Source: Parapedobacter soli (lineage in GTDB: Bacteria > Bacteroidota > Bacteroidia > Sphingobacteriales > Sphingobacteriaceae). From it: a stretch of DNA of 64,000 nucleotides. The stretch covers positions 1-64,000 of the forward strand of contig NZ_JAMXAY010000005.1 of NCBI RefSeq assembly GCF_025460835.1, read 5' to 3'. Shown one piece after another: positions 1 to 8,325 of this stretch. The notes beneath the pieces were generated by a model. It searched no databases. It saw only the letters and a program-made list of their open reading frames with translations, and was not told where the DNA came from. How positions within the stretch are numbered: position 1 is the first letter of the stretch; each line of letters opens with the position of its first letter. The position numbers and the translations under genes are program-made.

Positions 1-42
1 AATAATGTACGGCACTATTGCCGCTTAAAAATTAACTAACTA

Positions 43-822
43 TTGAAAGAGGAATTATATGACAAATTCCTGTCTGGCATAAATAACATGAAATTGTTTA
101 TGAAAGCAATGAAGGGTGCGCTAAACGAAAGTAGTACGCTATCCGACCAGCTAGAAGAAAAGATCGATGAGCTAAAGTTCCACCGCATTCCAAAAAATAT
201 GCTACTTACGGACGACTATATTTATTATACCAAAAAAAACCAGTTCGAAAAAGCATCAAGGGTAGAATTCAACGTTCCAATCGATGATCAAAAGGTTCCG
301 GTCACTATTCTTAAAAAAATGTTTCCGGACTCTAAGGATTTATTTGACAGCTTTATAATGATGCACCTAGTCACCTTTCAAATGCAGAAACGGCTTATGC
401 CAACCTGCTTTATTGTTTACAATGATCAGAAAATGCAATTCGTGTCTTTTGACAGCTCGATAAAAACCACTATCTATAGAAAACTATATGAAATAGCAAA
501 TCGTATCGAACCAGACGGAATTATTGACGTTCTATATGTTGGGGAGATGTATAATTACGTCAATACCAAGCAGATTCTCGAATTGGAAAGTAGGGAAAGA
601 ATAAAATATAAAAACTCGGAATCACTAGTATTCTTCAAATCAAGTCGCGACCTGACCATTACGTCCTATTCTTTCGATTCGAACAAGGTAAATGATATGA
701 AATATATAGCTTCTACCCTTCTTAGAAAAGATAACTCATTTAACAATTTGGCATTCATGAAGCCCGTAATCAATGAGTTCAAACGGCTAAATAAAAAAAA
801 TAAAAGCCCTGATTTTTCTTAA
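43..822 (+). CDS. Unrecognised protein of the accessory island
   Basis: I do not recognise this 259-residue protein. It is soluble-looking, with no signal peptide and no membrane segment; it is rich in Lys, Asn, Asp and aromatic residues. An in-frame TAA at 37-39 bounds it on the left. The longest form starts at TTG 43. The first in-frame ATG is at 88, and a purine-rich GAAAGAGGA at 45-53 sits well before an ATG at 59 that is out of frame and stops after seven codons, so the true start is unclear and a small frameshift near the 5' end cannot be ruled out. Base composition is AT-rich like the NACHT and RelA/SpoT genes downstream, and unlike the core genes after 4.9 kb. It could be cargo of the same island, but it is separated from the NACHT gene by 634 bp and a MITE, so it need not share its job. 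Confidence 0.6.
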   Translation: MKEELYDKFLSGINNMKLFMKAMKGALNESSTLSDQLEEKIDELKFHRIPKNMLLTDDYIYYTKKNQFEKASRVEFNVPIDDQKVPVTILKKMFPDSKDLFDSFIMMHLVTFQMQKRLMPTCFIVYNDQKMQFVSFDSSIKTTIYRKLYEIANRIEPDGIIDVLYVGEMYNYVNTKQILELESRERIKYKNSESLVFFKSSRDLTITSYSFDSNKVNDMKYIASTLLRKDNSFNNLAFMKPVINEFKRLNKKNKSPDFS

Positions 823-837
823 GTTCATAACCAATTT

Positions 838-1027
838 CACTAGTGTCCTATTAAAAATCAAGAAACGGACTATTAATAGTTGATTTACAAATTGTTGCAT
901 AGTATTTATGAGTAAACGGACTTCATTTTGTGAAACGATATTTCCTAAAGGAAAAGTGCGTTTCAGACATACTGGACATGATATTTTTAATTTTTAACAA
1001 CGTCCCAAGTTTAGTGGGACACTAGTG
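838..1027. mobile_element. MITE-like element, 190 bp, with 9-bp target duplication
   Basis: The ends are a perfect 11-bp inverted repeat, CACTAGTGTCC at 838-848 and its complement at 1017-1027. Both sides carry the direct repeat AACCAATTT (829-837 and 1028-1036), which reads as a 9-bp target site duplication. Similarity beyond the 11 bp is patchy: the left end continues TATTAAAAATC and the right end, read inward, CACTAAACTTG. The element has no open frame of useful length, so it would have to move with a transposase in trans. The element family is not identified here; a 9-bp duplication is seen in several IS families, so length alone does not decide. Confidence 0.75.
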
Positions 1028-1036
1028 AACCAATTT

Positions 1037-1456
1037 ATGATAATAGCCCAGTGCACATAGGTGATTTGTGCCGGGATACATATCGGCCGCGCTAAGTGTT
1101 TAATACCGCGTCCTTACGCGCTAAGTGATCATAACGTACCATTTATAGTTTGTGATTGCCGCTGTTCTTCAAGAGGGAACGCATTTGAAGACATTTATTG
1201 GTTCAATGAATATAAAAAGCTCTCTATGACGTTGAGGTGTTGAATTTTGTTTCAGGATTAAATTACTTTTGGCATGTTAAATCACCCTCGTATCTTGGCA
1301 TATAAAAGTCGTCAACTTTTATAACGGACTCTTCCACACGTAAATTTTGATCCGTCGGACACGTTTTATTTTAGGACTCAAGTAGTTTCAAATCAATTAT
1401 AGACCTTTGACATCGACATTCGTGACCATAGTTCAAGCTTTCAAATAGAGAATCTT
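1037..1456. other. Non-coding leader of the NACHT gene
   Basis: About 420 bp without a convincing gene. A 60-codon frame at 1061-1243 has no recognisable content and no good ribosome binding site, so I do not call it. The stretch holds an 11-bp direct repeat, CGCGCTAAGTG, at 1088-1098 and 1117-1127, and a possible promoter at 1240-1271. Confidence 0.4.
1240..1271 (+). promoter_or_regulatory. Possible promoter of the NACHT-RelA/SpoT operon
   Basis: TACTTTTG at 1264-1271 fits the Bacteroidota -7 consensus TAnnTTTG. A TTG at 1240-1242 lies 21 bp upstream, two more than the usual 19. It would give a leader of roughly 180 nt before the GTG start at 1457. Confidence 0.3.
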
Positions 1457-3739
1457 GTGAGAGAATTAAATATAAACTATATATTTACCAATCTACCACC
1501 TGTCACAAGAAGGTACAGGTTGGCAAGCAGATATTTGAACCGCGAAAATTGCACTAATACATTTATTATCAATACCATGAGTGAAGTTTTTTTCAGCGAA
1601 CTAGATGAGCTTTATACGCGCTACGGGTATGAACCGCGAAAAAACAAGTCGAATCGCGTATACCTTTTTACGAAAAGCATTTACAACGGTGCAGACATTA
1701 TAAAGACGAGTACAGACGAAGAAGCGGAGGCTCTTAAATTAGAATACTCCAAAGCTGGATATGCTGTAAAAATCCGTAATTACAAAGACATTGAAGATGC
1801 GGAATCGACGCTGTTTAAAGATTTTTTTAAAGCGGATGGCGTTATACAAAACCTGAAAAGAAGATACGATAACTTTGTCCAAAAGCTAATGTATAATCTA
1901 CCAGAAAATGCGAACTACACATATATCCGAAGCTCGTACGATTATACAGAATACAATCTGAATGAAGATACCAACAGTCCAATCTCTTATAGCGCGGAAG
2001 ACGACAATAATTCATTGGTAAACAATGTAGTAGAAAAACTAAACAAACACCAGGGGCCTCTGCTCATAATTATAGAAGCTGCTGCTGGATATGGAAAAAC
2101 TTGTACCGCATACGAGATATTGGATAAATTCATATCGGTACCAGGAAATAAACTACCCTTCTTTACGGAATTGTCTAGGGACAGGAAAGCTTCGATCTTC
2201 AAACATATTTTGGCCTTTGAAATCGAGGAACAATTTTCGAATCGAGTAGATTCAAATGTAGTTATCCACCAAATTAAAAAAGGCAGAATTCCACTTATCA
2301 TTGATGGGTTTGACGAGCTAATTACAAAAGACTTCTCCTTTTCCTCCAACCAGTTTGAGCAGGTAGAAAGCATGCTTTCAACAATTATTGACCTCTTGAC
2401 AGACAATGCTAAAGTCATCATTACTTCACGCAAAACAGCTATATTCAATAGTGAGGAATTCCACAACTGGATGACCGACCGAAATGTTGATTACACACTT
2501 GCTAAAATTACCATATCGGAACCAAAAATTGAGAATTGGTTACACAAGGACCGCTTAGATATAATAAATGCCAACAACTTCCCTGTAGAACAGTTGGCAA
2601 ATCCTGTTCTACTGACTTATTTGCGATATGTCAGAGTAGAGGATTTGAACCAAATGATTGTCGAAAACCAATCAATCGTTGATCGGTACTTTGAATTTCT
2701 CCTTAGCCGCGAACAGGATCGGCAAGGCCTATTGATAGAGCCAGAAACACAACTTAGGATATTTCGGAAGTTGGTGCGTTTCCTTACGGAATGGGATGTA
2801 AAGGCCGAAACGAAAGAGTTTATAAAGGACCTGATACTTGACTACAATAAAACCATATTAGAAGAAACTAAAAAAAAATATACCCCTGACAAGCGGCCGC
2901 GGATAGACCAACTGGCTGATATTCTTTCGAATCATGCTTTTTTAGACCGGAAGGAAAAGGGCATGATCGGAATTGTGAATGAATTTGTATTGGGAACGTT
3001 AGTTGGCGAAAATCTAATTTTAGGAAAATATGCACAATACGACAATGACTTCTACCAAAAACTATCTCAAACATTTGCCCTCTTAGCTGTACAAGCTTTT
3101 CAGGTACAGCCAAGGGAAAACAAGGAGAAGCTCTGGAAGGTATTTAATGACCACCCGTTCCACTACGAACCTCAGTTTTTTTTCAAGGTCGATATTGACT
3201 TTAAGAACGAAATTACTGGAAAGTACAGGATGGCAACATTAAATGATTTCCAGTTGCAGGGATACCAATTTACAAAGGAAAGACAATTTGAAAGCACAAT
3301 TTTCACCGCTTGCACATTCACTGATTGTACGTTTTCACTGACTGCGTTCAAAGATTCATCTTTTGTAAACTGCCGGTTTTACAATTGTGCACTTGTCACC
3401 AACGGTCAAGCCTACTCGGACTCCTTCTTTACAACCTATGGATGTAATGATGATAACGGATTCGTACAGGAAGTTTTTGCCTGTGAAGAATCGCAGGAAG
3501 AAACCGAAGCCAATGTTGAGAGGGAGATCTTAGATCTATATTTCAAGAAAGGCAGTTTGAAACCGAGACACCGACAATTGTCATATATTAAAAATGAACT
3601 TTCAGCTTTGGACTCGAAAACTGTTAGCAGAACTTTACACAATCTTGAAACAGAAGGATATATACAACTTAACGGAGATTTAAGTTTCCTCACTCGTAAG
3701 GGTATTTCTTACTATAACGATAACTATTCAATTGTCTGA
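1457..3739 (+). CDS. NACHT/STAND NTPase with pentapeptide repeats
   Basis: This 760-residue protein looks like a signal-transducing STAND ATPase of the NACHT type, the class used by bacterial and animal innate immunity. Residues 1-190 form an unrecognised N-terminal region. The P-loop is at 208-215 (AAAGYGKT; the usual first Gly is Ala). Walker B is at 279-288 with the NACHT signature DGFDE (283-287), and a sensor TSR follows at 323-325. Residues 330-560 are helical and include the expected winged-helix-like stretch. Residues 608-645 repeat the pattern FxxCxF (pentapeptide repeats), and 690-757 resemble a winged helix-turn-helix. The start is GTG 1457; ATG 1577 is the alternative and would remove 40 residues. 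The next gene follows after 3 bp, so the two are surely co-transcribed. By family logic this is the sensor and switch of a defence module; the trigger is unknown. Confidence 0.8.
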   Translation: MRELNINYIFTNLPPVTRRYRLASRYLNRENCTNTFIINTMSEVFFSELDELYTRYGYEPRKNKSNRVYLFTKSIYNGADIIKTSTDEEAEALKLEYSKAGYAVKIRNYKDIEDAESTLFKDFFKADGVIQNLKRRYDNFVQKLMYNLPENANYTYIRSSYDYTEYNLNEDTNSPISYSAEDDNNSLVNNVVEKLNKHQGPLLIIIEAAAGYGKTCTAYEILDKFISVPGNKLPFFTELSRDRKASIFKHILAFEIEEQFSNRVDSNVVIHQIKKGRIPLIIDGFDELITKDFSFSSNQFEQVESMLSTIIDLLTDNAKVIITSRKTAIFNSEEFHNWMTDRNVDYTLAKITISEPKIENWLHKDRLDIINANNFPVEQLANPVLLTYLRYVRVEDLNQMIVENQSIVDRYFEFLLSREQDRQGLLIEPETQLRIFRKLVRFLTEWDVKAETKEFIKDLILDYNKTILEETKKKYTPDKRPRIDQLADILSNHAFLDRKEKGMIGIVNEFVLGTLVGENLILGKYAQYDNDFYQKLSQTFALLAVQAFQVQPRENKEKLWKVFNDHPFHYEPQFFFKVDIDFKNEITGKYRMATLNDFQLQGYQFTKERQFESTIFTACTFTDCTFSLTAFKDSSFVNCRFYNCALVTNGQAYSDSFFTTYGCNDDNGFVQEVFACEESQEETEANVEREILDLYFKKGSLKPRHRQLSYIKNELSALDSKTVSRTLHNLETEGYIQLNGDLSFLTRKGISYYNDNYSIV

Positions 3740-3742
3740 TAA

Positions 3743-4654
3743 ATGACTGAATACGGAATTGAATTGATAGAAAAAAGGCTAAAAGACAAGCTCACTAATG
3801 AATTGATGAGGACTGGCTTATTATTTCGTCTTTTTTCTAGGGTCAAAGAGCAAACTTCTATTGAAGAAAAATTTACACGCAAATCCTACTCAAAAGAAGG
3901 TGAGCTGATGCAGGACCTAATCGGTTTTAGAATAACAACATACTTCGCCGATGACCTGAAAATAGTCGTGGATTTGTGTGAAAGGCTTTTCGAAAAGGTA
4001 GAACTGGTTTATGATGAGCCAAATACCGAGGTCTTTAAGCCGCTTCGTAAAAACATGATATGTAGATTTCACCGAGATGAGAACGAGTACTTTATTGAGG
4101 TCAAGAAGACTAACGATAGATTTGAACTAATTGACAACACCTTCGAGATACAGTTTCGGACTACTCTCTCTGAAGGATGGCACGAAGTCGACCATATAAT
4201 GAGATACAAGTGCAAGCCGGATTGGGCTGATTTGACCAATGAAAGCCGAATGTTAAATGGGATTTATGCGACACTTGAAACAAATGACCAAGCACTGAAA
4301 GCACTGTTCGAAGATATTGCATACCATCATTACAAATCAAAAAGATGGGAAGCCATGTTGAGGAATAAGCTCCGACTACGATTCTTGCCAAAAAAACTCA
4401 ATGATGAAATTTCCACATACCTGAACAAGAATAGTGAGATTGGAAAAAATATTTTCAAAATTGATAGAAACACCATTATAAATACATATATCAATTCTAC
4501 ATTGGCTTTTAAGGAGGTTACTTTTGATCATTGGATATTCTTTATAAATTATTGCTTTTTGAAGGATGAATTTATAACTTCAAAAACTCCTTCTGTTTTA
4601 ATTGACGAGTTTCAGTTTGCGCTTAATGGGACGTTAGAACAAGGCACGCCATAA
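3743..4654 (+). CDS. RelA/SpoT-fold nucleotidyltransferase
   Basis: The protein of 303 residues carries a RelA/SpoT synthetase domain in its first 160 residues. The ATP-binding motif RVKEQTSIEEK (33-43) matches the RxKxxxSIxxK pattern of the family. DLIGFRI (58-64) matches the following strand, and FEIQFRT (134-140) with W146, H151 and YK (155-156) match the EIQxRT...W..xeH...YK block that holds the catalytic Glu. There is no hydrolase (HD), TGS or ACT domain, so it is a small synthetase, not a long Rel. The NGYxSLH motif that stacks the guanine substrate is not visible; the matching place reads NMICRFH (104-110). Related toxic synthetases make (p)ppApp or pyrophosphorylate tRNA CCA ends. Residues 165-303 are a C-terminal region I do not recognise. 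It starts 3 bp after the NACHT gene, so it is the likely effector of that sensor. Confidence 0.8.
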   Translation: MTEYGIELIEKRLKDKLTNELMRTGLLFRLFSRVKEQTSIEEKFTRKSYSKEGELMQDLIGFRITTYFADDLKIVVDLCERLFEKVELVYDEPNTEVFKPLRKNMICRFHRDENEYFIEVKKTNDRFELIDNTFEIQFRTTLSEGWHEVDHIMRYKCKPDWADLTNESRMLNGIYATLETNDQALKALFEDIAYHHYKSKRWEAMLRNKLRLRFLPKKLNDEISTYLNKNSEIGKNIFKIDRNTIINTYINSTLAFKEVTFDHWIFFINYCFLKDEFITSKTPSVLIDEFQFALNGTLEQGTP

Positions 4655-4735
4655 AACATTGAATGCCATGGGGCATGTCATCGTTTCCAGTTTTCACATA
4701 TTTACACCGTCCAAAAACACTAAAAAGGGCATCAA

Positions 4736-4766
4736 GGGTTCGATTGTGGCCCCGTCCGGACCGCCA
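4736..4766 (+). other. Attachment-site remnant: tRNA 3' end
   Basis: The last 16 bases, CCCGT CCGGACC G CCA at 4751-4766, have exactly the form of a tRNA 3' end: five T-stem bases, seven acceptor bases, discriminator and CCA. GGGTTCGATT at 4736-4745 resembles the T-arm start, but five extra bases (GTGGC, 4746-4750) interrupt it, so no tRNA folds here. No 5' tRNA half precedes it. The acceptor and G discriminator fit tRNA-Asp. This is what is left at the far end of an element that entered the 3' end of a tRNA gene, with the intact tRNA expected left of the window. Confidence 0.6.
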
Positions 4767-4770
4767 GTTT

Positions 4771-4808
4771 AAAACGCAATCATCTATAAAAAAGGTGATT
4801 GCGTTTTT
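4771..4808 (+). terminator. Intrinsic terminator after the tRNA remnant
   Basis: AAAACGCAATCATC (4771-4784) pairs with GGTGATTGCGTTTT (4794-4807) with one mismatch, followed by a T run. It can act in both directions. Its place four bases after the CCA suggests that it was the terminator of the target tRNA gene. It could now end the NACHT-RelA/SpoT transcript. Confidence 0.75.
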
Positions 4809-4904
4809 GTTTTTGAAGTCAACCGTTTCGGTATCTGCTTGGAAGCATGCAGCTTGCTGATCATATTGATCCGGTGCGCCAAAAGCCGTTTGCAATAGTC
4901 CCTT

Positions 4905-5549
4905 TTAGATATACTTCATCTCCATCGCATTGTGGATAAGCGCTGCTACGTTGGTCACCTTAAATTTTTGGAGCAGGTTTCGCCTATGGCTTTCCACCGT
5001 AAGGGGACTAATGAAAATTTTCTCGCCGATTTCGGTAGAGCTGAGCCCCTTGGCCAGCCAGTGGAGCACTTCTTTCTCCCTACGGGTAATTACAGGCAGA
5101 TCTCCTGACTTCACGCTTTCTATAATCTCACGCACGTTATTGCTTAAGCCTAAGCCTCCCGATACTACCTGGCGGATGGCACCCACCACCTCATCACGGG
5201 CAGCGTTCTTGAGCAAGTACCCCGATGCCCCGGCCTGGAGCATGCGCTGGATGATGCTATGCTCATTGATATTACTGATAGCGATGACCTTACAGGCGGG
5301 GTGCAGCTGGTGTATCTCCGAGCACGCATCAATACCGTTTTTACCCGGCATATTGATGTCCAGTAGTACGATATCCACCATCTCTCGTGCCACATAGTCT
5401 AATGCAGCAATTGCATCCGTAAATGTTTCAGCGAGTCGGACGCCGGGGATATCCTGCAGCATGAACGAAAACCCTTGCAACACCACTGGATGATCGTCAA
5501 TAACGATGACATTCAACATATTATCTTCCATATCAGATCGGTATTTCAA
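4905..5549 (-). CDS. NarL/LuxR-type response regulator
   Basis: This is the DNA-binding partner of the sensor kinase upstream. The N-terminal receiver domain (about 13-130) has the acidic pair DD at 18-19 and the phospho-accepting Asp at 64 (LLDINMPGKNG). The C-terminal LuxR helix-turn-helix spans about 148-210 (TRREKEVLHWLAKGLSSTEIG...). The longest frame begins inside the kinase gene with a 17-bp overlap; the in-frame ATG six codons later (5531) lies just after the kinase stop and is equally plausible. Target genes are not visible in the window. Confidence 0.9.
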   Translation of the reverse strand: MKYRSDMEDNMLNVIVIDDHPVVLQGFSFMLQDIPGVRLAETFTDAIAALDYVAREMVDIVLLDINMPGKNGIDACSEIHQLHPACKVIAISNINEHSIIQRMLQAGASGYLLKNAARDEVVGAIRQVVSGGLGLSNNVREIIESVKSGDLPVITRREKEVLHWLAKGLSSTEIGEKIFISPLTVESHRRNLLQKFKVTNVAALIHNAMEMKYI

Positions 5550-7533
5550 TGTTTACGGTAGTGCCCCGGTCTGGCCGGCTTTCCATCTCTAAGCTCCCAT
5601 GTAGCAATGCCACCCTATTTTCCACATTCTTCAATCCAAGCCCTTTCTTACCCACTTCTTTCGGATTAAAACCACAACCATCATCCTCCACGGTCAATGA
5701 GAGGGTTTGGTCGCTCTCACTGCATTGTACAATAACCTGCTTTGCGCATGCATGTTTTATGGCATTATTAAGCAGTTCCTGCACAATCCTATACACTCCG
5801 ATAAGGATCGGCTGTGGATAGTTGGTACTCAAATCAAAACCGTGGAATCTGACCGATGTGGTTGGGGTATCGATATATTTACATAAGTCGGCCAATGCCG
5901 GCTTGAGCCCCATATACAGCAGCGACTCCGGCATCAAGTTTCGGGCCACCCGTCGTAGTTCGTCCACGGATCGATCGAGCTCAACGATTACGGATTCTAT
6001 AGCTTCGTTCGGCACCGATGTCCGTTCCCTTTCTTTTGTTGCAACGGCCGAAAGGCGTAGCTTTACACCTGCCAATAACCCGCCGAGCCCGTCATGCAGA
6101 TCCCTCGAAATCCGGTTCCTTTCCTCCTCTTGCCCCTGCACGATTGAGTGGAATTGCCTAAGCTGTTCCTGCTGTTTAAGTGTCAACAGTTCCTCTTCGT
6201 GCAACCTTTCCTGCTGGTTCAACGCTTGGCGATTGCTACGGGCCAGTCGCCACGAAAAATAAGCTATTGTCAGTGCTATCGTCAAGCTCCCTATTAAGAA
6301 CATGATCCAGAGCCTGTTCCTGTCGATTGCCGATTGTTGCTTCCGATTGGCATCCTGTAGCTTCAGGATTTCATTTTCCCGTTCTACCGTCTGGAATTTC
6401 TTTTCGAGATTAAGTATTTTCAATGCCGTCTCACTCTCTTGCAGCGAATCTTTAGCCAAGGCATAATCCCGCATCTGCTCAAACGCCACTTTGTAATTGC
6501 CGAGATGATACTCTGTATTGGCCATTTCACGCGCACTTAATAGTCGGTTTTGTGCAACGGTATTCGGCGCATGGGTATCTGCTATGGTTAGGTACTTCTT
6601 CGCGTTGGTATAATCTCCCCAATCGCGGTACGTAGCATATATTTCGAAATAGAGATCGCGTTGCGAAAAATCGTCCAATAGATCTTTAGCTATCGCTATC
6701 CCTTGGTGGAAACTCTCCAGTGCGCGGCTTTTGTCCTTAATATTCCGGAAATACATCCCCGCTGTACGATAGTAATATGGAGCATAAGTAGAGTGGGGCA
6801 CCGCCTTCAATTGAATTTTTGCACTATCAAGATATGTTTTCGCCTGCTTGATATCACCCCTACTCATCTCGTTTTTCGCGGCATTCACGAATACGGTCAG
6901 CTTACTCTCATGTGCCTGCTCGAACTTCGACAGTGTATGCATGGCCTGCCCATAATAATAGGCCGCCGATTCAAAATCTTGCAAGTTGGCAAGTATCAGC
7001 CCGATGTTCTGCAGGTGTTGGCTTACGGCACTACTATCGCCAGCCACGCGGGAATAGGGAAGTGTTTTTTCGATAATAATATCCAAGTATTTCGCAGCAC
7101 TATCCTGCGCTTGGAGCAAGGTGCCATAGTTATTCCACGCCCTCGCCTGGTATACGTATGCCCGCGGGAATGTATATTGAGCAAGCAACTTTGCGGCTTT
7201 CAGGTAAAAGTATTTGGCCCGCTCCGGGTCGTGAGCATAAATCACATTTGCACGGTGGTGCCACATTAAGCCTTGGTAATAGCTATTGGGGTGGGTGCCC
7301 ATCATTTGCCGTGCTGTATCAATATATCTGAACGCCTTGGAGGTATCACGATCGCTCCAATAAAAACTCAGGTCGAACAGGCGTTCGATACGCACGCTGT
7401 CGTTCGGCGCCTGCTTCACGAGTCGTTCCAAGCTATCCACAAATGCATTGCCCGCAGCTCCGCCCTCTTGGGCCAATGCAGGCACACAGCAGAGCCCCAC
7501 GATAAGAAAAATAAAGCATCGTTTCATTCGCAA
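5533..7533 (-). CDS. TPR-containing sensor histidine kinase (HisKA_3)
   Basis: A 666-residue membrane sensor. A signal peptide (1-21, ending ALAQ) leads to a periplasmic region with tetratricopeptide-like helical repeats (about 40-370), a coiled stretch, and one membrane segment at about 407-428. The cytoplasmic part has the HisKA_3 dimerisation domain with the phospho-acceptor His480 (ISRDLHDGLGG) and a C-terminal HATPase_c domain (NNAIKHA, DDGCGF, GLGLKN). This is the usual partner of NarL-type regulators, and the regulator gene overlaps its stop. The TPR sensor region is common in Bacteroidota; the ligand cannot be told. Confidence 0.92.
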   Translation of the reverse strand: MRMKRCFIFLIVGLCCVPALAQEGGAAGNAFVDSLERLVKQAPNDSVRIERLFDLSFYWSDRDTSKAFRYIDTARQMMGTHPNSYYQGLMWHHRANVIYAHDPERAKYFYLKAAKLLAQYTFPRAYVYQARAWNNYGTLLQAQDSAAKYLDIIIEKTLPYSRVAGDSSAVSQHLQNIGLILANLQDFESAAYYYGQAMHTLSKFEQAHESKLTVFVNAAKNEMSRGDIKQAKTYLDSAKIQLKAVPHSTYAPYYYRTAGMYFRNIKDKSRALESFHQGIAIAKDLLDDFSQRDLYFEIYATYRDWGDYTNAKKYLTIADTHAPNTVAQNRLLSAREMANTEYHLGNYKVAFEQMRDYALAKDSLQESETALKILNLEKKFQTVERENEILKLQDANRKQQSAIDRNRLWIMFLIGSLTIALTIAYFSWRLARSNRQALNQQERLHEEELLTLKQQEQLRQFHSIVQGQEEERNRISRDLHDGLGGLLAGVKLRLSAVATKERERTSVPNEAIESVIVELDRSVDELRRVARNLMPESLLYMGLKPALADLCKYIDTPTTSVRFHGFDLSTNYPQPILIGVYRIVQELLNNAIKHACAKQVIVQCSESDQTLSLTVEDDGCGFNPKEVGKKGLGLKNVENRVALLHGSLEMESRPDRGTTVNIEIPI

Positions 7534-7700
7534 TATTCAACCGTTCAAAGGTAATGGCATCGAATAGAAAAAGCAATCCCCGAAAACACGTGTTTTTCAG
7601 GCAATACCAACCATAGAAATGTTAAATTTTTTAGTAAAAATTGTAGCCACCCATTGTTTGTTTTAAAATAATTTGTATTTTTACTAAAAATATTAGAGTT

Positions 7701-8312
7701 ATGAATGCAGTATATCCTCATCACTACGGCCTTCATTTGTACGAGTACCTGCTAATCCTCGAACCGAACGGTCTCGTGCAGAAACAACTACGGTCTTTCA
7801 AGCAGTATTTCCTTAGCAATCACCGCTACCCCAATGCCATTGTCTCCAAAGGCCACATCACACTGATGCGTTTTATTCAATATGGCAGTTATGAGAAAAG
7901 CATCATCAGGGAACTTCAGCGGATAGCCGATATAGCTACCCCTTTTAATGTAGAACTATGTGGATTTGGCAGTTTCGGCCACACACTTTTCGTGGATGTC
8001 AGGTCTCCTGCCCCTATCCTCCAGCTGGCATCCAGGCACCGGCAGCAACTTCGGCCTTTGGTAAATGGCGTTAAAGGGCATCCAGCGCGGTTTGTCACCA
8101 AGCCTCACATCACGATTGCCAGGCAACTAACGCCATCGCAACATGCGGCTATATGGCCGATTTGGAACCGCACCGAATACAACGGAGAATTCCGCGCACG
8201 AAACATGACATTGCTGAGGCGGCGTGCAGGCACACTCACCTACTCCACCGTCCATAAATTTGATTTCCTGGGTCTATCCCCCATGTTTATACAGGGGAAG
8301 CTATTTGCGTAA
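7701..8312 (+). CDS. 2H phosphoesterase / 2'-5' RNA ligase-like protein
   Basis: The 203-residue protein has the two HxT motifs of the LigT/2H superfamily: HIT at 52-54 (SKGHITLMRF) and HIT at 136-138 (TKPHITIAR). In the family the two His-Thr pairs line one active site that opens 2',3'-cyclic phosphates or ligates 2'-5' RNA ends. It is a cytosolic stand-alone gene, divergent from the kinase and convergent with the sigma factor gene, with only 13 bp between the stops. The substrate is not predictable. Confidence 0.85.
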   Translation: MNAVYPHHYGLHLYEYLLILEPNGLVQKQLRSFKQYFLSNHRYPNAIVSKGHITLMRFIQYGSYEKSIIRELQRIADIATPFNVELCGFGSFGHTLFVDVRSPAPILQLASRHRQQLRPLVNGVKGHPARFVTKPHITIARQLTPSQHAAIWPIWNRTEYNGEFRARNMTLLRRRAGTLTYSTVHKFDFLGLSPMFIQGKLFA

Positions 8313-8325
8313 CGAGCCTTGGTCA

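Noticed and set aside
1088-1127. CRISPR-like or iteron repeats CGCGCTAAGTG
   Set aside because: Only two copies 29 bp apart; too few for an array or an origin.
1061-1243. 60-codon open frame between the MITE and the NACHT gene
   Set aside because: No recognisable sequence, no good ribosome binding site, and the region carries repeats and a possible promoter instead.
4736-4766. An intact tRNA gene
   Set aside because: The T-arm is broken by five extra bases and no D-arm, anticodon arm or 5' acceptor strand precedes it.
4663-4860. 65-codon open frame at the island boundary
   Set aside because: It runs through the tRNA 3' remnant and the terminator stem, so it is not a gene.
7655-7685. Promoter before the 2H phosphoesterase gene
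   Set aside because: TTTG and a TATTTTTA are present, but they are only 15 bp apart and the -7 box lacks its final G.
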